This document shows positions 46,069 through 55,279 of a DNA stretch of 64,000 nt, piece by piece. Within the stretch, counting starts at the first letter, position 1, and every line of letters begins with the position of its first letter. This stretch comes from Microbacterium halophytorum. Lineage in GTDB: Bacteria > Actinomycetota > Actinomycetes > Actinomycetales > Microbacteriaceae. The notes below the pieces were generated by a model. The model was not told the origin of the DNA, searched no databases, and saw only the letters and a list, made by a program, of their open reading frames with translations. The DNA lies in the NCBI RefSeq assembly GCF_002970975.1, contig NZ_PNFA01000013.1, forward strand, positions 62,001 to 126,000. Direction: 5' to 3'. Both the position numbers and the translations under genes were made by a program.

Positions 46069-47481
46069 TTGATCGCGCTATCGCTTGCGGAGCTCGCCGA
46101 AACCATCGGCGGCTCCCTGCGCACCCATGGTGCCGACACGCAGGAGACGATCGTCTCCGGCGCCGTCGACACCGATTCCCGCAATATCACGGCAGGCGGG
46201 ATCTTCGTCGCGAAGCCCGGCGAGGCCACGGACGGGCATCTGTTCGTCGGCCCCGCCGTCGCGAACGGTGCGGCCCTGGCCGTCGTCGAGCGCGAGGTCG
46301 ACGAGCCGGTCAGCCAGATCGTCGTCCAGGATGCCGTGGCCTCCCTGGCGGACCTGGCGCGCGAGGTCGTCGCGCGCGTCCGCGCGGCGGGCGAGCTCCA
46401 GGTCGTGGGCGTCACGGGCTCCAACGGGAAGACGACCACGAAGAACATGCTCGCGGCGGTGCTCCGCGAGGAGGGCGAGACGGTCTGGCCGGTCGCCAGC
46501 TTCAACAACGCCGTCGGCGCACCGCTGACGATGCTGCGCGTGACGGAGCGCACCCGGTTCCTGATCTGCGAGTTCGGCGCGGATGCCCCGGGCCAGATCG
46601 CCTCGCTCGCGGGACTCGTCACGCCCGACATCGGCATCGTGCTGATGGTCGGCCTCTCGCACGCCGGCGGTTTCGGCGGCGTCGAGCACACAGCGCGGGC
46701 CAAGCGCGAGCTGGTCGAGGCGATCATTCCGGGCGGCACCGCCGTCCTGAACGCCGACGACGCGCGCGTCGCGGCGATGGCGTCGGCCGCCGCGGAGCGC
46801 GGGGTCGAGGTGCGCTGGTTCGGCGAGTCGGACACGGCGGACGTGCGGGCCGAGGACGTGCGCGTGAGCGCATCGGGGACCGAGGCGCGCATCGTCGTCG
46901 ACGGCGAGCCGTTCGACATCCGGCTCCAGGTGCTCGGCGCGCACCACGTCAAGAACGCCCAGGCGGCGCTGACGGCCGCCGTCGCGCTCGGCGTCGACCC
47001 CGCCGCGGCGATCGATCGGCTCGGCCGCGTGGAGCTCGCCGAGCGGTGGCGCATGCAGGTGATGGGCAACGACCGCGTCCGCATCATCAACGACGCGTAC
47101 AACGCGAGCCCCGAGGCGATGCAGGCCGCCCTGCGTACGCTCGCCCAGGTCACGGGCGAAGACGGCCGGATGGTCGCCGTGCTCGGCTCGATGAGCGAGC
47201 TGGGCGAGCGCGACGTCGCCGAGCACCAGAAGATCGGGCTCCTCGCGGTGCGGCTGCGCATCCCGCGCATCGTCGTGGTCGGGCGCGAGGCGCGCCCGCT
47301 GTACCTCTCGGCGATCGCCGAGGGTTCGTGGGACGAGGAGGCCGTGTTCTTCGAGACGGCCGACGAGGCGTACGACTACCTCGCGGGCGAACTGCGCGAC
47401 GGCGACACGGTGCTCGTGAAGTCGTCGAACGCCGCGGGCCTGCGGCTTCTCGGCGACCGTCTGGGAGGATTGTTCTCGTGA
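46069..47481 (+). CDS. murF: UDP-N-acetylmuramoyl-tripeptide--D-alanyl-D-alanine ligase
   Basis: Adds D-Ala-D-Ala to UDP-MurNAc-tripeptide in the cytoplasm, 470 aa. The ATP loop GVTGSNGKTTTKN is at about residues 117-129, with FNNAVGAPLT and the ligand-domain stretch NDAYNASPEAMQAAL. The start is TTG 46069, decided by AGGAGG at 46058-46063, five nt upstream; no ATG or GTG fits as well. The stop overlaps mraY (GTGA). Confidence 0.96.
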   Translation: MIALSLAELAETIGGSLRTHGADTQETIVSGAVDTDSRNITAGGIFVAKPGEATDGHLFVGPAVANGAALAVVEREVDEPVSQIVVQDAVASLADLAREVVARVRAAGELQVVGVTGSNGKTTTKNMLAAVLREEGETVWPVASFNNAVGAPLTMLRVTERTRFLICEFGADAPGQIASLAGLVTPDIGIVLMVGLSHAGGFGGVEHTARAKRELVEAIIPGGTAVLNADDARVAAMASAAAERGVEVRWFGESDTADVRAEDVRVSASGTEARIVVDGEPFDIRLQVLGAHHVKNAQAALTAAVALGVDPAAAIDRLGRVELAERWRMQVMGNDRVRIINDAYNASPEAMQAALRTLAQVTGEDGRMVAVLGSMSELGERDVAEHQKIGLLAVRLRIPRIVVVGREARPLYLSAIAEGSWDEEAVFFETADEAYDYLAGELRDGDTVLVKSSNAAGLRLLGDRLGGLFS

Positions 47482-48587
47482 GAGCTCTTCTGACCGCGGC
47501 CGCCATCTCCTTCGCGTTCGCGATTTTCCTCACCCCGGTGTTCCTGCAGCTGTTCCGGAAATGGGGCTGGGGGCAGGTCATCCGCACGCCGGAGGACTCG
47601 CACAACCCGAGCCATGCCGCCAAGCGCGGGACCCCGACGATGGGCGGCACGATCTTCATCGTCGGCACCATCTTCGGCTACCTGATCGGCTGCTACAGCG
47701 CGAACATCCCGCCGACGCTGTCCGGCTGGCTCGTGATCTGGCTGATGGTCGGCTTCGGTGTCGTCGGCTTCATCGACGACTTCCTCAAGGTGCGCACGCA
47801 GCACTTCGGCGGCCTGAAGAGCTGGCAGAAGATCATCGGCCAGGTGCTCGTGATCGTGCCGTTCGCGATCGTCGCACTGAACTTCCCCGACGAATCCGGG
47901 CAGACGCCCGGATCCGGCGCGATCTCGCTCATCCGAGACATCCCGGCGCTGTCGTTCTTCTTCTTCACGCCGGTGATCGCCTGGCTGCTCTACCTGATCT
48001 GGCTCTCTCTGCTGGGCGTGGGCTTCTCGAACAGCGCCAACCTCACCGACGGCCTCGACGGCCTCGCGGCGGGGGTCGGAATCTTCGTGATCGGTGCGTA
48101 CAGCCTCATCGCGTACTGGCAGTTCAACCAGGCGTGCTCGGGGCCGGCCCTGTCCGACGCCTCCGTCGCCGCGTGCTACATGGTGCGCGACCCGCTCGAC
48201 CTCTCGATCATCGCCGCGGCGTTCGTCGGCGGCCTGGTCGGCTACCTGTGGTGGAACGCGCCCAAGGCGCAGGTCTTCATGGGCGACGTGGGGTCGATGT
48301 CGATCGGCGGCGTCGTGATGGCCATGGCCGTTCTGACGCACACCGAGATCCTCGGCATCCTGATCGCCGGCGGCTACGTGATCTCGTCGGGCTCGGTCCT
48401 CCTGCAGCGCATCTACTTCAAAGCGACGCGCGGCAAGAGGCTGTTCCTGATGAGCCCGCTGCACCACCACCTCGAGCTGCGCGGCTGGCAGGAGACCCAG
48501 ATCGTCGTGCGCCTCTGGATCGTCGCCGGAATCCTCGCGGTCACGGGCGTCGGCCTCGTCTACGTCGAATGGCTGGCGGTCCGATGA
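47478..48587 (+). CDS. mraY: Phospho-N-acetylmuramoyl-pentapeptide-transferase
   Basis: Membrane enzyme forming lipid I from UDP-MurNAc-pentapeptide and undecaprenyl phosphate, 369 aa, ten helices. Conserved features are KRGTPTMGG, the aspartates in VGFIDDFLKV, NLTDGLDGLAAG, FMGDVGSMSIGG and the histidine motif SPLHHHLE. GTG 47478 overlaps murF and the stop overlaps murD (ATGA), so the three are translationally coupled. Confidence 0.97.
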   Translation: MRALLTAAAISFAFAIFLTPVFLQLFRKWGWGQVIRTPEDSHNPSHAAKRGTPTMGGTIFIVGTIFGYLIGCYSANIPPTLSGWLVIWLMVGFGVVGFIDDFLKVRTQHFGGLKSWQKIIGQVLVIVPFAIVALNFPDESGQTPGSGAISLIRDIPALSFFFFTPVIAWLLYLIWLSLLGVGFSNSANLTDGLDGLAAGVGIFVIGAYSLIAYWQFNQACSGPALSDASVAACYMVRDPLDLSIIAAAFVGGLVGYLWWNAPKAQVFMGDVGSMSIGGVVMAMAVLTHTEILGILIAGGYVISSGSVLLQRIYFKATRGKRLFLMSPLHHHLELRGWQETQIVVRLWIVAGILAVTGVGLVYVEWLAVR

Positions 48588-50086
48588 GCGCACCGCTCGA
48601 CGAACTGACGAGCTGGCGCGCCGACTGGAAGGGGCTGCGCGTCGCGGTGCTCGGCCTCGCCGCCACCGGCTTCTCCGTCGCGGACACCCTCACGGAGCTC
48701 GGCGCGGACGTCCTCGTCCTCGCCGAGTCGGCGAGCGAGGAGTACGAGCGCCTCATCCCCGTCATCGGCGCGTCGGTGCACATCGGCACGCTCGACGAAG
48801 CGCCGGATGAGTTGGTCGCCTTCGCTCCCGAGGTGGTCGTCGCCTCGCCCGGCTTTCCCCCGCATCACCCCGTCATCCGGTGGACGCGCGAGCGCGGCAT
48901 CGCGCTCTGGGGCGACGTCGAGCTGGCGTGGCGCGTGCGCGACAAGGTCGTGCGCGACGACGGTTCGCCGGCCGATTGGGTGTTCGTCACGGGCACCAAC
49001 GGCAAGACGACGACGACGCGGCTCGCCGCGACGATGCTCGTCGCCGGCGGGCTGCGCGCCGCGCCGTGCGGCAACATCGGCGTGCCGGTGCTCGACGCCG
49101 TGCGCGACCCCGCGGGCTTCGATGCGCTCGTCGTCGAGCTCTCGAGCCACCAGCTCTGGTACCTCGGCCTGAACGACGGGCCCGGCTCGCCCGTGCCGCA
49201 CTCGACCGTCTGCCTCAACCTCGCCGACGACCACCTGCAGTGGCACGGCTCGGCCGAGGCGTACCGCGACGCGAAGGCCGTCGTGTACCGGCACACGACG
49301 CACGCGTGCGTCTACAACAAGGCAGACGCCGCGACCCTGCGGATGGTCGAGGAAGCGGACGTCGTCGAGGGCGCCAGGGCGATCGGCTTCGACCTCGGCA
49401 CGCCGGGCCCGAGCGACCTGGGCGTCGTCGACGGGATCCTCGCCGACCGCGCCTTCCTCGACGACCGCCGCACCTCGGCGCTCGAGCTCGCGACCGTTGC
49501 CGAGCTCGCCGAGCACGGCCTCGGCGCGCCGCACATCGTGCAGAACGCGCTCGCCGCCGCCGCCCTCGCGCGCTCCCTCGGCGTCGCGCCCGGCGACATC
49601 CGGGTCGGACTGCAGGGCTTCGAGCTCGACCCGCACCGCATCCAGGTCGTGGGGCGCGCGGGCGGCGTGACGTGGGTCGACGACTCGAAGGCGACCAACC
49701 CGCACGCGGCCGCATCGTCGCTCGCGGCGTACCCGGGGGCGATCTGGGTCGTCGGCGGCCTGCTGAAGGGCGTCGACGTCTCCGAGCTGATCGCGCAGCG
49801 CGGGCCGGGCGCGCGTGCGGCCATCGTCATCGGCGCCGAGCGCGGCGAAGTGCTCGAGGCGTTCGCGCGACACGCGCCCGAGGTGCCGGTGTACGAGGTC
49901 GAGCACGGCGAAAATGTTGACGTGATGGCCCGCGTGGTCGAGCTGGCGGCCTCGGCGGCGCGCGACGGCGACGTGGTCCTTCTCGCACCCGCTGCGGCAT
50001 CGTTCGATCAGTTCCGCAGCTACGAGGACCGCGGCGAGAAGTTCGCGGCGGCCGTCAGGGCCCACACGGACAGCGCACGGGAGTGA
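48584..50086 (+). CDS. murD: UDP-N-acetylmuramoylalanine--D-glutamate ligase
   Basis: Adds D-glutamate to UDP-MurNAc-L-alanine, 500 aa. The N-terminal Rossmann part has VAVLGLAATGFSVADTL, the ATP loop is VTGTNGKTTTTR (about 132-143), and the central domain has ELSSHQLWYL and LNLADDHLQWHG. The C-terminal domain has DDSKATNPHAAASSLAAYPG with GGLLKGVD. It is slightly longer than the usual 450 aa. Start ATG 48584 overlaps mraY. Confidence 0.96.
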   Translation: MSAPLDELTSWRADWKGLRVAVLGLAATGFSVADTLTELGADVLVLAESASEEYERLIPVIGASVHIGTLDEAPDELVAFAPEVVVASPGFPPHHPVIRWTRERGIALWGDVELAWRVRDKVVRDDGSPADWVFVTGTNGKTTTTRLAATMLVAGGLRAAPCGNIGVPVLDAVRDPAGFDALVVELSSHQLWYLGLNDGPGSPVPHSTVCLNLADDHLQWHGSAEAYRDAKAVVYRHTTHACVYNKADAATLRMVEEADVVEGARAIGFDLGTPGPSDLGVVDGILADRAFLDDRRTSALELATVAELAEHGLGAPHIVQNALAAAALARSLGVAPGDIRVGLQGFELDPHRIQVVGRAGGVTWVDDSKATNPHAAASSLAAYPGAIWVVGGLLKGVDVSELIAQRGPGARAAIVIGAERGEVLEAFARHAPEVPVYEVEHGENVDVMARVVELAASAARDGDVVLLAPAAASFDQFRSYEDRGEKFAAAVRAHTDSARE

Positions 50087-50103
50087 CGAGCAGAGGGGGA
50101 GCG

Positions 50104-51321
50104 ATGAGCCAGACCACGACGCGCCCCCCGGGTCACGACCCGCAGGATCCGCGCCCCGGCTTCCTCGCCCGGGTGTCGCTGGGAGCGCGCTTCTCGGCGG
50201 TTCCGCTCGAGTTCCTGCTGCTCGCCTCGAGCGCCCTCATCCTGACGGCGTTCGGCGGCGTCATGGTGCTCTCGGCCACGAGCGTGGAGTCGATCAGCGC
50301 GGGCGGATCGCCGTACGACGGCGCGATCAAGCACGGCATGTTCATCCTCGTCGGCGTGCCGCTGATGTTCCTGCTCAGCCGATTCCCCGCGGCGTTCTTC
50401 CGCCGCGTGGCGTGGCTCGCGCTCGGGCTCGGCCTCGCTCTGCAGATGCTCGTGTTCACACCGCTCGGCTACGAGACCGGCGGAAACCGCAACTGGATCA
50501 GCGTCGGCGGCTTCACGATGCAGCCGTCGGAGTTCCTGAAGCTCGCCTTCGTCGTGTGGCTCGGCTGCATCCTGTACCGCAAGCGCTCGCTGCTGACGAA
50601 CTGGGGCCACGTCTTCATCCCGATCGTGCCGGTCTCGATCCTCGTGATCGGCTCAGTGCTCGCGGGCAAGGACCTCGGCACCGGCATGATCCTGTTCCTG
50701 ATCGCCCTCGCGGCGCTGTTCTTCGCGGGCGTGCCCATGCGGCTGTTCATCATCCCCGTGCTGCTGTCGATCGCCGCGGTCGTCGGGCTCGCGATCCTGA
50801 GCCCGAACCGCATGGGCCGCATCATGAGCTTCCTCGACGAGAACTGCGACTACTACGTCGAGTGCTACCAGCCGACGCACGGCATCTGGGCGCTCGCTGA
50901 GGGCGGCGTGTTCGGCGTCGGCCTGGGCAATTCGAAGCAGAAGTACGGCTGGCTGCCCGCGGCGGCCGACGACTACATCTTCGCGATCCTGGGCGAGGAG
51001 CTCGGTCTGATCGGATGCGCCGTGGTGCTCGTGGTGATCGCGCTGTACGCCTTCGCGGCGTTCCGGATCGTGCGCCGCACGAACGACACGTTCGTGCGGG
51101 TCGTCGCGGGAACGATGACGATCTGGATCGTGGGGCAGTCGCTCATCAACATCGGCGTCGTGATCGGCGTCTTCCCCGTCCTCGGCGTGCCGCTGCCGTT
51201 CGTGTCGTCCGGCGGCACGTCCCTCCTCGCCGTGCTCCTCGGAACGGGCGTGCTCCTGTCGCTGGCCAGGACCCTGCCGCCCATCGAGAGCGGTATCGGC
51301 GCCGTTCCGCAGAAGCGCTGA
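50104..51321 (+). CDS. ftsW: Septal peptidoglycan glycosyltransferase FtsW
   Basis: SEDS-family membrane glycosyltransferase acting with FtsI, 405 aa, ten helices. SEDS motifs are NRNWISVGGFTMQPSEFLKL, AGKDLGTGMI, YQPTHGIWALAEGGVFGVGL, and PLPFVSSGGTSLLAVLLGTG. The Asp in AAADDYIFAILGEELG is in the expected fourth-loop region. ATG 50104 is chosen for its AGGGGGAG ribosome binding site; GTG 50083 would add seven residues. Confidence 0.95.
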   Translation: MSQTTTRPPGHDPQDPRPGFLARVSLGARFSAVPLEFLLLASSALILTAFGGVMVLSATSVESISAGGSPYDGAIKHGMFILVGVPLMFLLSRFPAAFFRRVAWLALGLGLALQMLVFTPLGYETGGNRNWISVGGFTMQPSEFLKLAFVVWLGCILYRKRSLLTNWGHVFIPIVPVSILVIGSVLAGKDLGTGMILFLIALAALFFAGVPMRLFIIPVLLSIAAVVGLAILSPNRMGRIMSFLDENCDYYVECYQPTHGIWALAEGGVFGVGLGNSKQKYGWLPAAADDYIFAILGEELGLIGCAVVLVVIALYAFAAFRIVRRTNDTFVRVVAGTMTIWIVGQSLINIGVVIGVFPVLGVPLPFVSSGGTSLLAVLLGTGVLLSLARTLPPIESGIGAVPQKR

Positions 51322-51386
51322 CACCGCGAGCCGCTGCCGCCGCCGCGTGTACGGGGCCTCCAGCTCGACCTGGGATGATGGATCGG

Positions 51387-52460
51387 GTGACCACTTACCT
51401 CCTCGCGGGCGGCGGAACCGCCGGCCACGTCAACCCCCTCCTCGCCGTCGCCGACGCCCTGCGCGAGCGCGCCCCCGGTGACGAGGTCCTCGTACTGGGA
51501 ACGGCGGAAGGGCTTGAGTCGCGCCTCGTGCCGGAGCGCGGCTATGAGCTGCTGATCGTCGAGAAGGTGCCGTTCCCCCGTCGGCCCAACGGCGCGGCGC
51601 TGCGGTTCCCCGTGCGGTTCTCGCGCGCCGTGAAGCGCGTGCGCCGATACGTACGCGAGCGGGGCGTCGACGTGGTCCTGGGCGTCGGGGGCTATGCCGC
51701 CACGCCCGCGTATGTCGCGGCGAAGCGCGAGAAGATCCCGTTTGTCGTGCACGAGGCCAATGCGAAGCCCGGCCTGGCGAACATCCTCGGCGCGCGCTCA
51801 GCGTTCGCGGTCGGCACGACATTCCCCGGCACGCCGCTGAAGCGCGGCGAGGTCGTCGGCATGCCGCTGCGGCCGGAGATCGCGGAGCTCGACAGGGCCG
51901 CGCTTCGTGCGGAGGCGGCCGAGGCCTTCGGCCTGGATGCATCGGCGCCCGTGCTGCTCGCGTTCGGCGGCTCGCTCGGGGCGCGGCGCATCAACGACGC
52001 GCTGTGGCAGGCCCGAGGCGACGTGACCGGCGCCGGCTGGCAGCTCCTGCACGTCGTCGGCGATCGCTCCGATCTCGTGGACCCGGGCGAGCCGGGGTAC
52101 GCCCTGCGGTCGTACATCGACCGGATGGACCTCGCGTTCGCGCTGGCGGACGTCGTGCTGTGCCGCTCGGGCGCATCGACGGTCGCCGAGGTCAGCGCGC
52201 TCGGCATCCCCGCGGTCTACGTTCCGTACGCCGTTGGCAACGGGGAGCAGCGGCTCAACGCTCAGAGCTCGATCGACGCCGGCGCGGCGATCGTCATCGA
52301 CGACGCCGACCTCACGCCGGAGACCGTGCGCCGCACGGTCGTGCCGCTCCTGGGCGACGCCGGGCAGATCGCGGCGATGGCGACAGCAGCCGAGGGCGCC
52401 GGAACACGCGAGGGCACCCGCAACGTCATCCGCATGCTGGACGCCGCCGCGGTGCGATGA
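51387..52460 (+). CDS. murG: UDP-N-acetylglucosamine--MurNAc-pentapeptide transferase
   Basis: Peripheral GT28 enzyme that converts lipid I to lipid II, 357 aa. The N-terminal lipid-binding loop LLAGGGTAGHVNPLLA starts at residue 4, then GVGGYAATPAYVAA, HEANAKPGLAN and the second glycine loop FGGSLGARRIN. The sugar-binding part has RSGASTVAEVSALGIPAVYV and NAQSSIDAGAA. GTG 51387 gives the usual start; ATG 51375 and 51378 are in-frame alternatives. GATGAT ends 7 nt before GTG 51387, so it may also be leaderless. Confidence 0.95.
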   Translation: MTTYLLAGGGTAGHVNPLLAVADALRERAPGDEVLVLGTAEGLESRLVPERGYELLIVEKVPFPRRPNGAALRFPVRFSRAVKRVRRYVRERGVDVVLGVGGYAATPAYVAAKREKIPFVVHEANAKPGLANILGARSAFAVGTTFPGTPLKRGEVVGMPLRPEIAELDRAALRAEAAEAFGLDASAPVLLAFGGSLGARRINDALWQARGDVTGAGWQLLHVVGDRSDLVDPGEPGYALRSYIDRMDLAFALADVVLCRSGASTVAEVSALGIPAVYVPYAVGNGEQRLNAQSSIDAGAAIVIDDADLTPETVRRTVVPLLGDAGQIAAMATAAEGAGTREGTRNVIRMLDAAAVR

Positions 52461-52597
52461 GGTGCCTCCGGCGGCGTTCTCCTCAGTCGCCGACCTGAGG
52501 GTCGACGCCTTCGTCGGCCGTGCCGGACGCACGTTCTCGCGCGGCGAGCGACGGTGCGATGGGGCATGCCCGGCGGCGCTCTCTTCGGTCGCCGACC
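52456..52597 (+). repeat. Degenerate direct repeat between murG and murC
   Basis: Segments 52456-52494 and 52558-52597 are about 80 percent alike, 102 bp apart, sharing CGGCGGCG, CTCTC or TTCTC and GTCGCCGACC. The 205-bp gap has no gene. Confidence 0.45.
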
Positions 52598-52650
52598 GGG
52601 CAGTGGGCTTCTCCCAGCGCGCCGTCGGCCTCGTCGCAGGTCGCCGTACT

Positions 52651-52656
52651 TAGACT
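52651..52656 (+). promoter_or_regulatory. Putative -10 element (TAGACT) of murC
   Basis: TAGACT lies 9 nt before ATG 52666, suggesting an internal dcw promoter with a very short leader. Confidence 0.4.
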
Positions 52657-52665
52657 CGAAGCGCC

Positions 52666-54069
52666 ATGATTACACCCGATCTCAGCGTTCCCATCCCCGA
52701 GCAGATCCGCTCCGTCCACTTCATCGGAATCGGCGGCTCGGGCATCTCGGGCCTCGCGCGCATGTTCCTCGCGGCGGGCATCCCCGTCTCCGGTTCCGAC
52801 CGCGCGGAGGGCGGGAACACGCGCGCCCTCGCGGAGCTCGGCGCGACGGTGCACATCGGCCACGACGCCGCGAATCTGGGCGACGTCGACGCCGTGGTGT
52901 ACACGAGCGCGATCTGGCCCGAGAACCCCGAGTTCCTGGCGGCGGCGGAGCGCGGCATCCCACGGCTGCACCGCTCGCAGGCGCTGCACTACCTGATCGC
53001 CGGTCGTCGGCTCGTCGCGGTCGCGGGCGCGCACGGCAAGACGACTTCGACGGGGATGATCGTGACCGCGCTCGCCGAGCTCGGCGCCGACCCCAGCTAC
53101 GTCAACGGCGGCGTGATCCAGCAGTTCGGCACGTCGAGCCGCACAGGCAGCGACGAGCTCTTCGTGATCGAGGCCGACGAGTCGGACAAGTCGTTCCTGC
53201 TCTACGACACGTCCGTCGCACTCATCACGAACGTCGACGCCGACCACCTCGAGAACTACGGCAGCCACGAGGCCTTCGACGACGCATTCGTGGCGTTCGC
53301 CGACCGCGCGCGCGAGGCCGTCGTGATCTCCGCCGACGACGAGGGCGCCCGCCGGGTCGGTGCCCGGCTGTCCCACGATCGGGTCGTGACGTTCGGCGAA
53401 TCCGCGTCCGCCGACATCCGGATCGTCGATATCGCCTCGACGGGGCCCGTGAGCTTCGCGCTGGAGCACGCGGGCGAGCGCGCCGAGGTCGCCCTGCGTG
53501 TGCCGGGGCGCCACAACGCCGTGAACGCCGCGGGCGCCGTCGCAGTGCTGATGCAGCTGGGGCAGCCGATGGCGGCCGCGGCGCGCGCCGTCGAGGCGTT
53601 CGGCGGCACGGTGCGCCGCTTCGAGCTGCACGGCGTCGAGCGCGGCGTGAGCGTGTACGACGACTACGCGCATCACCCGACGGAGGTCGAAGCCTGCCTG
53701 CAGGCGGCGCGCTCGGTCGTCGGCGAGGGCCGCATCATCGCGATCCAGCAGCCGCACACCTACTCGCGCACCCAGCTGATGCACGCCGAGTTCGCCGAGG
53801 TGCTCGAGCGCCTCGCCGACCACACCGTCATGCTCGACGTCTACGGCGCGCGCGAGGATCCGGTCGAGGGCGTCACGGGCGAGCTCGTCAGCCGCGACTT
53901 CGCCGACCAGGGCAATGTGCACTACGTGCCGGACTGGCAGGAAGCGGCCGACTACACCGCGACGGTCGCCCGCGAGGGCGACTTCGTGATCACGCTCGGC
54001 TGCGGGAACGTCAACCTGATCATCCCGCAGGTGATCGAGGCGCTGCGCGCACCCGTCGGAGCCGAATAG
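52666..54069 (+). CDS. murC: UDP-N-acetylmuramate--L-alanine ligase
   Basis: Adds the first amino acid to UDP-MurNAc, 467 aa. The N-terminal [16 protein letters not shown] is followed by [11 protein letters not shown]. The ATP loop is [12 protein letters not shown] (about 120-131), and [10 protein letters not shown] and [11 protein letters not shown] mark the central domain. The C-terminal part has [12 protein letters not shown] and [10 protein letters not shown]. The TAG stop is directly followed by the GTG of ftsQ. No strong ribosome binding site precedes ATG 52666. Confidence 0.96.
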   Translation: MITPDLSVPIPEQIRSVHFIGIGGSGISGLARMFLAAGIPVSGSDRAEGGNTRALAELGATVHIGHDAANLGDVDAVVYTSAIWPENPEFLAAAERGIPRLHRSQALHYLIAGRRLVAVAGAHGKTTSTGMIVTALAELGADPSYVNGGVIQQFGTSSRTGSDELFVIEADESDKSFLLYDTSVALITNVDADHLENYGSHEAFDDAFVAFADRAREAVVISADDEGARRVGARLSHDRVVTFGESASADIRIVDIASTGPVSFALEHAGERAEVALRVPGRHNAVNAAGAVAVLMQLGQPMAAAARAVEAFGGTVRRFELHGVERGVSVYDDYAHHPTEVEACLQAARSVVGEGRIIAIQQPHTYSRTQLMHAEFAEVLERLADHTVMLDVYGAREDPVEGVTGELVSRDFADQGNVHYVPDWQEAADYTATVAREGDFVITLGCGNVNLIIPQVIEALRAPVGAE

Positions 54070-55095
54070 GTGAAGCGCCCAGGCCCGCTCCCGCCCGCGC
54101 GAGCGCCCCAGCCGAAGGCCGAGGCGCCGCGGCCCCCGCGCATCATGGAGCGGGACGCGCGCGAGGACGATGCGAGCCCCGACGAGTTCGTAGGCGGGGG
54201 AGTGAGCGGTTTCCGGCGGTTCGCGGATCGGGCCGCCCATCCGGGCACGGACGAGACGCCGCACCGAGGCGACGCGGCCGAAGGACGAGACGATCGCGCA
54301 GATCTCGGCTGGCCGGACGAGCCCGATCGGGAGGTCGGTTGGTTCGACGTCGCCCGCGCCTCTTGGGCCCGCCGCAGGGCGCTGCGCGCCGAGGCGCGGC
54401 GCTTCACGGCGCGCACCCGTCGCCGTCGCGCCTACTGGCTCGGATCGCTCGGAGCCGTCGCCCTCCTGATCGTCGGCACGCTCGCGGCGGCGTACAGCCC
54501 GCTCTTCGCGGTGCGCGAGATCACGGTCGCCGGTGCCGACCGCGTCGACGAGGCGGCCGTCGCCGCCGCGCTCGAGGACCAGATCGGCACCCCGATGCCG
54601 CTCGTCGACCACTCCGCCGTCCAAGCGGCGATGCTCGATTTCCCCCTCGTTGAGACGTATCGCATCGAATCCCGCCCGCCGCACGAACTGGTCGTGCGGC
54701 TCGTCGAGCGCACCCCCGTCGGCGTCGTCGCGTCCGCCGCGGGGTACACCGTCGTCGATGCCGCCGGAGTCGCGCTCTCGACGACGGAGGAGCTGCCGGA
54801 GGGACAGCCGCTGATCGACGTGACCGGCGGCACGTCGTCCGACGCGTTCGCCGCCGCGGGGCAGGTGCTGCGCTCCCTGCCCGCTGGTCTGCGCGGCGAT
54901 GTCGCCGAGGTCACCGCGACCACGCCGAACGACGTCGCCATGACGCTCGCCGAGTCCGGGGCGGAGGTCGTGTGGGGCGACGCAGAGGACTCCGCGCTCA
55001 AGGCGCTCGTGCTGGAGCGGGTGATGGCCGATCGGCCGACGAGCGACGCGTCGGTGTACGACGTGTCCTCGCCGAACGCCGCGGTCGTCCGCTGA
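54070..55095 (+). CDS. ftsQ: Cell division protein FtsQ/DivIB
   Basis: Bitopic divisome scaffold, 341 aa. A long cytoplasmic N-terminus of about 120 charged residues (rich in Arg, Asp and Pro) precedes one helix (AYWLGSLGAVALLIVGTLAA). The extracellular POTRA domain opens FAVREITVAGADRVDEAAV, and the FtsQ domain follows with ESRPPHELVVRLVERTPVG and YTVVDAAGVAL. GTG 54070 abuts the murC stop with no gap. Confidence 0.92.
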   Translation: MKRPGPLPPARAPQPKAEAPRPPRIMERDAREDDASPDEFVGGGVSGFRRFADRAAHPGTDETPHRGDAAEGRDDRADLGWPDEPDREVGWFDVARASWARRRALRAEARRFTARTRRRRAYWLGSLGAVALLIVGTLAAAYSPLFAVREITVAGADRVDEAAVAAALEDQIGTPMPLVDHSAVQAAMLDFPLVETYRIESRPPHELVVRLVERTPVGVVASAAGYTVVDAAGVALSTTEELPEGQPLIDVTGGTSSDAFAAAGQVLRSLPAGLRGDVAEVTATTPNDVAMTLAESGAEVVWGDAEDSALKALVLERVMADRPTSDASVYDVSSPNAAVVR

Positions 55096-55210
55096 TCCCC
55101 CGTCGGCACGGATTCCGCGCCCGGATGCGGCGACACGCCCTGAGCGAGTCGGCCGCGCGCCGCCCGGCCGTTTAGCGTCGGGGGAGAGCAAAACAGTTGC
55201 CGGGAAATAC

Positions 55211-55241
55211 TTTAACCCTGATGTAGAGGATGAAGGTTGAA
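55211..55241 (+). promoter_or_regulatory. Candidate regulatory inverted repeat upstream of ftsZ
   Basis: TTTAACC (55211-55217) and GGTTGAA (55235-55241) form an imperfect 7-bp inverted repeat in an AT-rich patch about 40-70 bp before ftsZ. It is a possible site for FtsR or another regulator; the protein is inferred only from the presence of ftsR in the window. Confidence 0.4.
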
Positions 55242-55279
55242 CCCGGCGGCCCCACGGTTCGCAATCAACGGAGGCCGGC

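Noticed and set aside
43407..47270. A 1287-codon minus-strand frame across rsmH, ftsL, ftsI and murF
   Set aside because: It opposes four well-supported genes and reads as Ser/Arg/Thr-rich sequence without domains; an artefact of codon bias.
52461..52665. A small gene between murG and murC
   Set aside because: The short open frames have no ribosome binding site, no homology-like motif, and follow the degenerate repeat rather than codon bias.
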